The translations under genes were made by a program, and so were the position numbers. Shown here one piece after another: positions 60,094 to 64,000 of a DNA stretch of 64,000 nt. The DNA is from Ardenticatenales bacterium (GTDB taxonomy: Bacteria; Chloroflexota; Anaerolineae; Promineifilales; Promineifilaceae). Below the pieces are notes generated by a model. The model did not search any database, was not told the origin of the DNA, and saw only the letters and a list, made by a program, of their open reading frames with translations. The stretch lies in NCBI GenBank assembly GCA_020634575.1, contig JACKBM010000037.1:6033-70032 (forward strand), written 5' to 3'. How positions within the stretch are numbered: position 1 is the stretch's first letter; each line of letters begins with the position of its first letter.

Positions 60094-62382
60094 TTATTCA
60101 CCGGCTGGCTGCAACTGCAGCAAGGGTCCAGGAATAGCGACAGCATCAGCCAGTTCCGCCTCCGGCTGTCTCGGTAGCCGGGCTCCATCCTGTAAACGAT
60201 AAAAACCGACCAACAAGGTTGTCTCCTCCGACAAAGGCATTGCGTCTACCGGGACAGTCAGGTTGTGCGTATCCAGGATGGTTTCATCGGCAATCCACAG
60301 CATGGTCGGGTAATTTCCGCCTTGAGGGGGCCCATCGCCCTGGGCAATCAGGTTGCCGGCATTATCCAGTAAGTGCACAAAAACCTGGTAATCACCATCA
60401 AGCGGGCCACTGCTTTCCCACCACAGGGTGATGGCAACGGGTTCGCCAGGCTGGATTGTGGTGGCAGACCAGCTATAACCTCCCAGGCGGACGCCCTGAG
60501 CGAAGTCAGCCTCCAGCAGTTCTTCAGGCCCAGGTTGCGGGGGGCGCTGGGGCGGGGCCAACCGGATTCGATCAACCAGCAACAAATCGAGCTTAAGCCC
60601 TTCAAAAGAGGCAACCAGACGTTCTTTTGTAGCAGGATCGTAGAAACCAATCTCGATGTTGGCAACGAGCGGTTCGTTCACCATGTTATCGATCACGGGC
60701 AAGGTTAATTGATCGCAGAACGGCTGGTAGGGTTGCCAGAGGGAAGTTGGGTAGTTCCCTTGGCCTGGATGGCTGTCACGTTGCCCCAAAGGATTGAATG
60801 AAGAATCCAGTAAATGGGCAAAAAACACATAATTGTTGGCTAGCGGCTGCTGGGTTTGCCAGCAGAAGGTTGCCTCTACTTCCAGGCCTCTTTCGTCGTT
60901 GTGATAAATGGGCACAAAGGCGGTGCCCAGAAGCTCAATACCTGCGTCCCAGGTGGCCCGTTTGCTGGGATTAACCTGGGCCTGGGCTTCCGCCAGGGTG
61001 ACCAGGGCCGGGCGGGCAAAGGACCAGGGCGTCAGGTAACCAATTGCATAGGTCGCTGAGGCTAACAGCAGAACGGTCAAAGGTAAAGCAAAATGAAAAC
61101 GGCGTAGCCATTGCTGCCAGCCCAAAACCAGGAGCGCCGTGCCGGCAAACAGGACGGGAAATGTGTATCGGGCATTGGAGCCGGTGGCATTCTGATAAGA
61201 GTAATAGGCCAGCGCGGCCCCATAGATGAGGACTGCCGCAGTCAACACCAGGAAATGCTGTTGGCGCAGCTGTAGAGAGCGGGGCCAGCCCCGAATTGAG
61301 CGCCGCTGGTTCCACAGTAAGTGAATCATGCCGGACAAACCGACAATTGTTATCAGCGCATAGAAGGCGTAAAGCCAGGATGGCAGGACCAACTGACCAT
61401 AGCCGAGCCGGCCCCAATAATTGGTCCAACTGTAGAGCGCTTCCTGGAAGAAAATGGCGGCTGTTCTGAGCTCATCCGGGCGCGCGCCCCAGACGGCAAT
61501 GGTGCGGTCTAGCGCCAACGGTTCACCGTAGACACTCAGGTTACGCAGAAACCACCAGCCTGTGGTTGCCAGGAAAATCGCGATGATCGCCAGAAAGCGA
61601 TTGAGAAAGAAACGCCAATCCTTTCGTTGCAGGGTGACCAGGAACAGCGTGCTCCCCCAAACAGCAATAAGAAAGAGGCCGGTTAACTTGCTGAGCAGGG
61701 CGCCGCCCCAGCACAAGGCGATCAAAAGAGTGTCCGGCCAGCTAAAGCCGCCCTTGAAGGCGCGCAGACAGAGGAGCAACATCAGCGCGCCAAGCAGATT
61801 CACCAGGTTATCATTGTTAAGTGAGCTGCTGATGTAAACAAACATCGGATTGAGACCGGCCGTGGCGAGTAGCAGGGCCGTCAGTTCCGGCCGGTTTGGC
61901 CACAACGTCTGGCCAATGGCTCGGCCAACGAGCAATGTCGCCGCAGCCAGGCCAATGGAGTAAATACGCAGCAGATGCAGGAGTAGCGCAGTTCCCTCAT
62001 AGGGAAAGCTGTTTTCCGAACTGGGCAGAAACTGGTTTTTGTTATCCTGATGAACCCTGTCTCGATAGTAAGAGGTCCAGAATGGGTTCCGCTCAGGTTC
62101 GCTGAAGCTGGGGGCAATACGGCGCGTCAACAGTGAGCCCAAAAAGTAATAAAGCGGTGGCTGATGGCTCTGAGAGGGGGGCTCATCCAGTTCCTGAATT
62201 GGCAGGTTGCCTGTCTGCCGTAGATGAAGAATGTAGCCGAGATGCTCAACTTCATCAGGCGATTCAAACAGGGGATTTTGTATGCTGTTGTAGCCCATCA
62301 GCAGCAACGACCAGGCGATCAGTAACCAGCTGATTCGCCGCCAATGATGAGGCTGTAGCGGCGAGCCGCTGCGCAGTTTCAT
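60094..62382 (-). CDS. GT39-like membrane glycosyltransferase, paralogue
   Basis: A 762-residue membrane protein similar in layout to its downstream neighbour: the acidic first loop NPLFESPDEVEHLGYILHLR, then SHQPPLYYFLGSLLT, and a C-terminal half with two repeats of LWWESSGPLDGDYQVFVHLLD and YPTMLWIADETILDTHNLTV. ATG 62382 is consistent with the family opening. Its start overlaps the stop of the third gene by four bases, so all three probably form one operon. Acceptor unknown; cell-surface polymer synthesis is a reasonable guess. Confidence 0.83.
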   Translation of the reverse strand: MKLRSGSPLQPHHWRRISWLLIAWSLLLMGYNSIQNPLFESPDEVEHLGYILHLRQTGNLPIQELDEPPSQSHQPPLYYFLGSLLTRRIAPSFSEPERNPFWTSYYRDRVHQDNKNQFLPSSENSFPYEGTALLLHLLRIYSIGLAAATLLVGRAIGQTLWPNRPELTALLLATAGLNPMFVYISSSLNNDNLVNLLGALMLLLCLRAFKGGFSWPDTLLIALCWGGALLSKLTGLFLIAVWGSTLFLVTLQRKDWRFFLNRFLAIIAIFLATTGWWFLRNLSVYGEPLALDRTIAVWGARPDELRTAAIFFQEALYSWTNYWGRLGYGQLVLPSWLYAFYALITIVGLSGMIHLLWNQRRSIRGWPRSLQLRQQHFLVLTAAVLIYGAALAYYSYQNATGSNARYTFPVLFAGTALLVLGWQQWLRRFHFALPLTVLLLASATYAIGYLTPWSFARPALVTLAEAQAQVNPSKRATWDAGIELLGTAFVPIYHNDERGLEVEATFCWQTQQPLANNYVFFAHLLDSSFNPLGQRDSHPGQGNYPTSLWQPYQPFCDQLTLPVIDNMVNEPLVANIEIGFYDPATKERLVASFEGLKLDLLLVDRIRLAPPQRPPQPGPEELLEADFAQGVRLGGYSWSATTIQPGEPVAITLWWESSGPLDGDYQVFVHLLDNAGNLIAQGDGPPQGGNYPTMLWIADETILDTHNLTVPVDAMPLSEETTLLVGFYRLQDGARLPRQPEAELADAVAIPGPLLQLQPAGE

Positions 62383-64000
62383 GGGCCTGACTCGCCTGGC
62401 CGGCCCAAGGGCGCCAGCTGATTGGGTAAGGGGACACCCGCCTGAGCCGCTGGCAGGCGGCTGTTGGGATCTGCCGGTGAGTAGAGCCCAACCCAGAGCG
62501 CCGCGTTGGCGGGCAATGGCGACGGCAGCACAATGGTGTGCTGGTCAACAATGATTTCGTCTGGCCGCCAGCTACTAACCGGCCGGGTCCAGTTGGCTGG
62601 GCCACTGCTGGTCTGGGCCAGAGGCGGCTGGCCCGCTTCAGCCAAATGAATGAAGACAATGTAATCTTCCGGCGGTGGGTTGGCGCTGCGCCAGTAAAGC
62701 GTAAGGTGCAGATCGTCACCTTGCTGCTCGCTTGTGTACGCCAGGAGTTCGATCGTGTCGCCAAAGGTGAAAGCCTCCGCCACAGGCTCGATGCCCTCTG
62801 GCAGCTCGGTCAGCTTGGGCCAACCGACGATGGTTGTGCTGGCCACCGTCTGCCAATCATCTGTGCCCGGCAGGTTGACCTGCAGTCTGTAACGGCCAGC
62901 CAGGGTGAAAGGCAGGGACAGCGCCAATGGTTGACGGACAAGTTGCCCGGGTGACCAGGCGGCTGGCGGATAGCTATCTGGACCCAGCGTCTGCATGGTT
63001 TCTGCCACGGATCGTCCGAGCCAATCAACTAGCCTGATACGGACCATTGGTTCTTGGTCGATGCTCGCGCCGGCTTGCCAGATGAAATTGCCCAGGGCCC
63101 AGGCGCCTGCCCGAAAATCGGGGGCGGCCCATTCAAAGGTCCACAGATCCGTTTGTTCTCCTTGTAGTAGCGGAGATTCAGCGCCGGGAGCCAGGGTCGC
63201 AGCGATCTGTTTGCTTAGCAGCAAGACAACCTGATCGCCGGCCCCCAGTTCCAAACTATATGTTAACGGCGGCAAACCAGTCGGATAGGGCAACCAGAAG
63301 ACACGCTCATAAATTGCCTGCGTCTCGAAGGGACGTGCGTCGCTCAATTGCTGGCAGCTTTCGCTCCAAACTGTTCCCTCAGGATCGCGCAGACGTAAGC
63401 AGACGTTGCTATCAGCCCCGGCAGCGCCAGCCGGCTCAGTCCAGTAAACGGACCACCATTGGCCCGGCACCTGGCCGCGCACCGGTATGGCGCCAATCCC
63501 GACGATATCGATGTTGTTCAGCGAGAGGCTCTCAGCGAGTGGTTCCGCCACCGGTGGTAATTCGGTAGAAGCAAGGGGGCGCGTATACAGGGCCAGATGC
63601 AGCCCTGACCAGCTGGCCGGGAAGCTGACACTGTTCTGCTTGACCCATTCATGCCGGAGTATATCAATCACCCCGGTCGGCCCCATAAGACCCGTCACAA
63701 CCCAGACGCGGTCATGACCAGCCGTGAAGTCGTAGAAAGACTGCCGTATGAGCGTGTCGTCACTCATAAAAATGGCCGGGATAGCGCGGGCGGGCAGCTC
63801 CGGCAGGGCGTAAATCTCATAGATCGCCATCATGGCGGCATCGTGAAAGACGATCACGTCGCCTGGCTGGCGAAGGGGGTCCAGGTAATGGGCCAGGCCG
63901 CGCATGTCGTCGCGGATCTGGGGCGGGTCCTGGATGGCCGTCTGGAGGGCCTGGAACGAGAAGAAGCTGCAAAGCAGAAACAAAGCCAGGGCGACCGGCC
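62379..64000 (-). CDS. GT39-like membrane protein, cut by the window end
   Basis: The frame is still open at the right edge, entering the window as a membrane helix (VALALFLLCSFF), so at least the N-terminal half is missing. What remains is a loop and a long periplasmic region with repeated beta modules: LTLYWRSANPPPEDYIVFIHL, WSPGQLVRQPLAL and WRPDEIIVDQHTIVLP, matching the tails of the next two genes. It is the first gene of the GT39-like set on the minus strand. Full domain content is outside the window. Confidence 0.8.
   Translation of the reverse strand, partial: PVALALFLLCSFFSFQALQTAIQDPPQIRDDMRGLAHYLDPLRQPGDVIVFHDAAMMAIYEIYALPELPARAIPAIFMSDDTLIRQSFYDFTAGHDRVWVVTGLMGPTGVIDILRHEWVKQNSVSFPASWSGLHLALYTRPLASTELPPVAEPLAESLSLNNIDIVGIGAIPVRGQVPGQWWSVYWTEPAGAAGADSNVCLRLRDPEGTVWSESCQQLSDARPFETQAIYERVFWLPYPTGLPPLTYSLELGAGDQVVLLLSKQIAATLAPGAESPLLQGEQTDLWTFEWAAPDFRAGAWALGNFIWQAGASIDQEPMVRIRLVDWLGRSVAETMQTLGPDSYPPAAWSPGQLVRQPLALSLPFTLAGRYRLQVNLPGTDDWQTVASTTIVGWPKLTELPEGIEPVAEAFTFGDTIELLAYTSEQQGDDLHLTLYWRSANPPPEDYIVFIHLAEAGQPPLAQTSSGPANWTRPVSSWRPDEIIVDQHTIVLPSPLPANAALWVGLYSPADPNSRLPAAQAGVPLPNQLAPLGRPGESGP

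Overview
The window looks like a chromosomal segment of a high-GC Chloroflexota bacterium, most likely from the Anaerolineae/Caldilineae side. Support is protein-level: glycosyltransferase-39-like membrane enzymes with repeated C-terminal beta-sandwich modules, an F420-type (Ddn-like) oxidoreductase, Pro/Thr-linker lipoproteins with 43-family-like propellers, an ArsR-DUF2087 regulator, and an F1 cluster without F0 genes. The lineage is inference; no rRNA or tRNA was found.

Layout. 1-7.4 kb: a conserved SWIM / DUF5691 / MoxR AAA+ / DUF5682 / vWA operon, related to E. coli yehL-yehM-yehP-yehQ, whose SWIM gene appears to have lost its zinc-finger end. 7.5-9 kb: a MarR regulator with a candidate promoter and operator, and a HypE/AIR-synthase-like protein. 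9-13.7 kb: lipid genes (WS/DGAT-type acyltransferase with an unusual C-terminal extension, MaoC hydratase, acyl-CoA synthetase). 13.8-16 kb: EamA transporter, AhpD-like protein, CPBP protease. 16-22.8 kb (minus strand): S9 peptidase, N-acylamino-acid racemase/OSBS-like enzyme, M19 dipeptidase, beta-lactamase-fold hydrolase and GNAT acyltransferase, plausibly a peptide and D-amino-acid salvage unit. 23.2-30.8 kb (plus strand): a tightly packed run of small-molecule enzymes (DUF429, methyltransferase, VOC, HAD phosphatase, then Baeyer-Villiger-like monooxygenase, amidase, phosphotransferase, ADP-ribosylglycohydrolase, ICMT-like methyltransferase), followed by a MocR regulator. 32.4-36 kb: two paralogous lipoproteins, the second fusing an ABC-type solute-binding domain to a beta-propeller. 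36-43 kb: methyltransferase, F420-type oxidoreductase, a nuclease-like unknown, UMP kinase, a flippase-like membrane protein, ArsR-DUF2087 regulator, Fe-S protein and dienelactone hydrolase. 43.2-48 kb: two converging ECF sigma/anti-sigma pairs. 48.4-54 kb: mreB and atpAGDC. 54.4-57 kb: two overlapping histidine kinases. 57.8-64 kb: three GT39-like membrane proteins, the last cut by the window end.

Two genome-scale signals lie over the genes. The palindrome CCGGCCGG, mostly inside ACCGGCCGGT, recurs roughly 65 times by eye where base composition predicts about four, resembling the HIP1 palindrome of cyanobacteria. Several families of dispersed inverted repeats occupy the intergenic gaps. No CRISPR array, prophage or transposase was seen.
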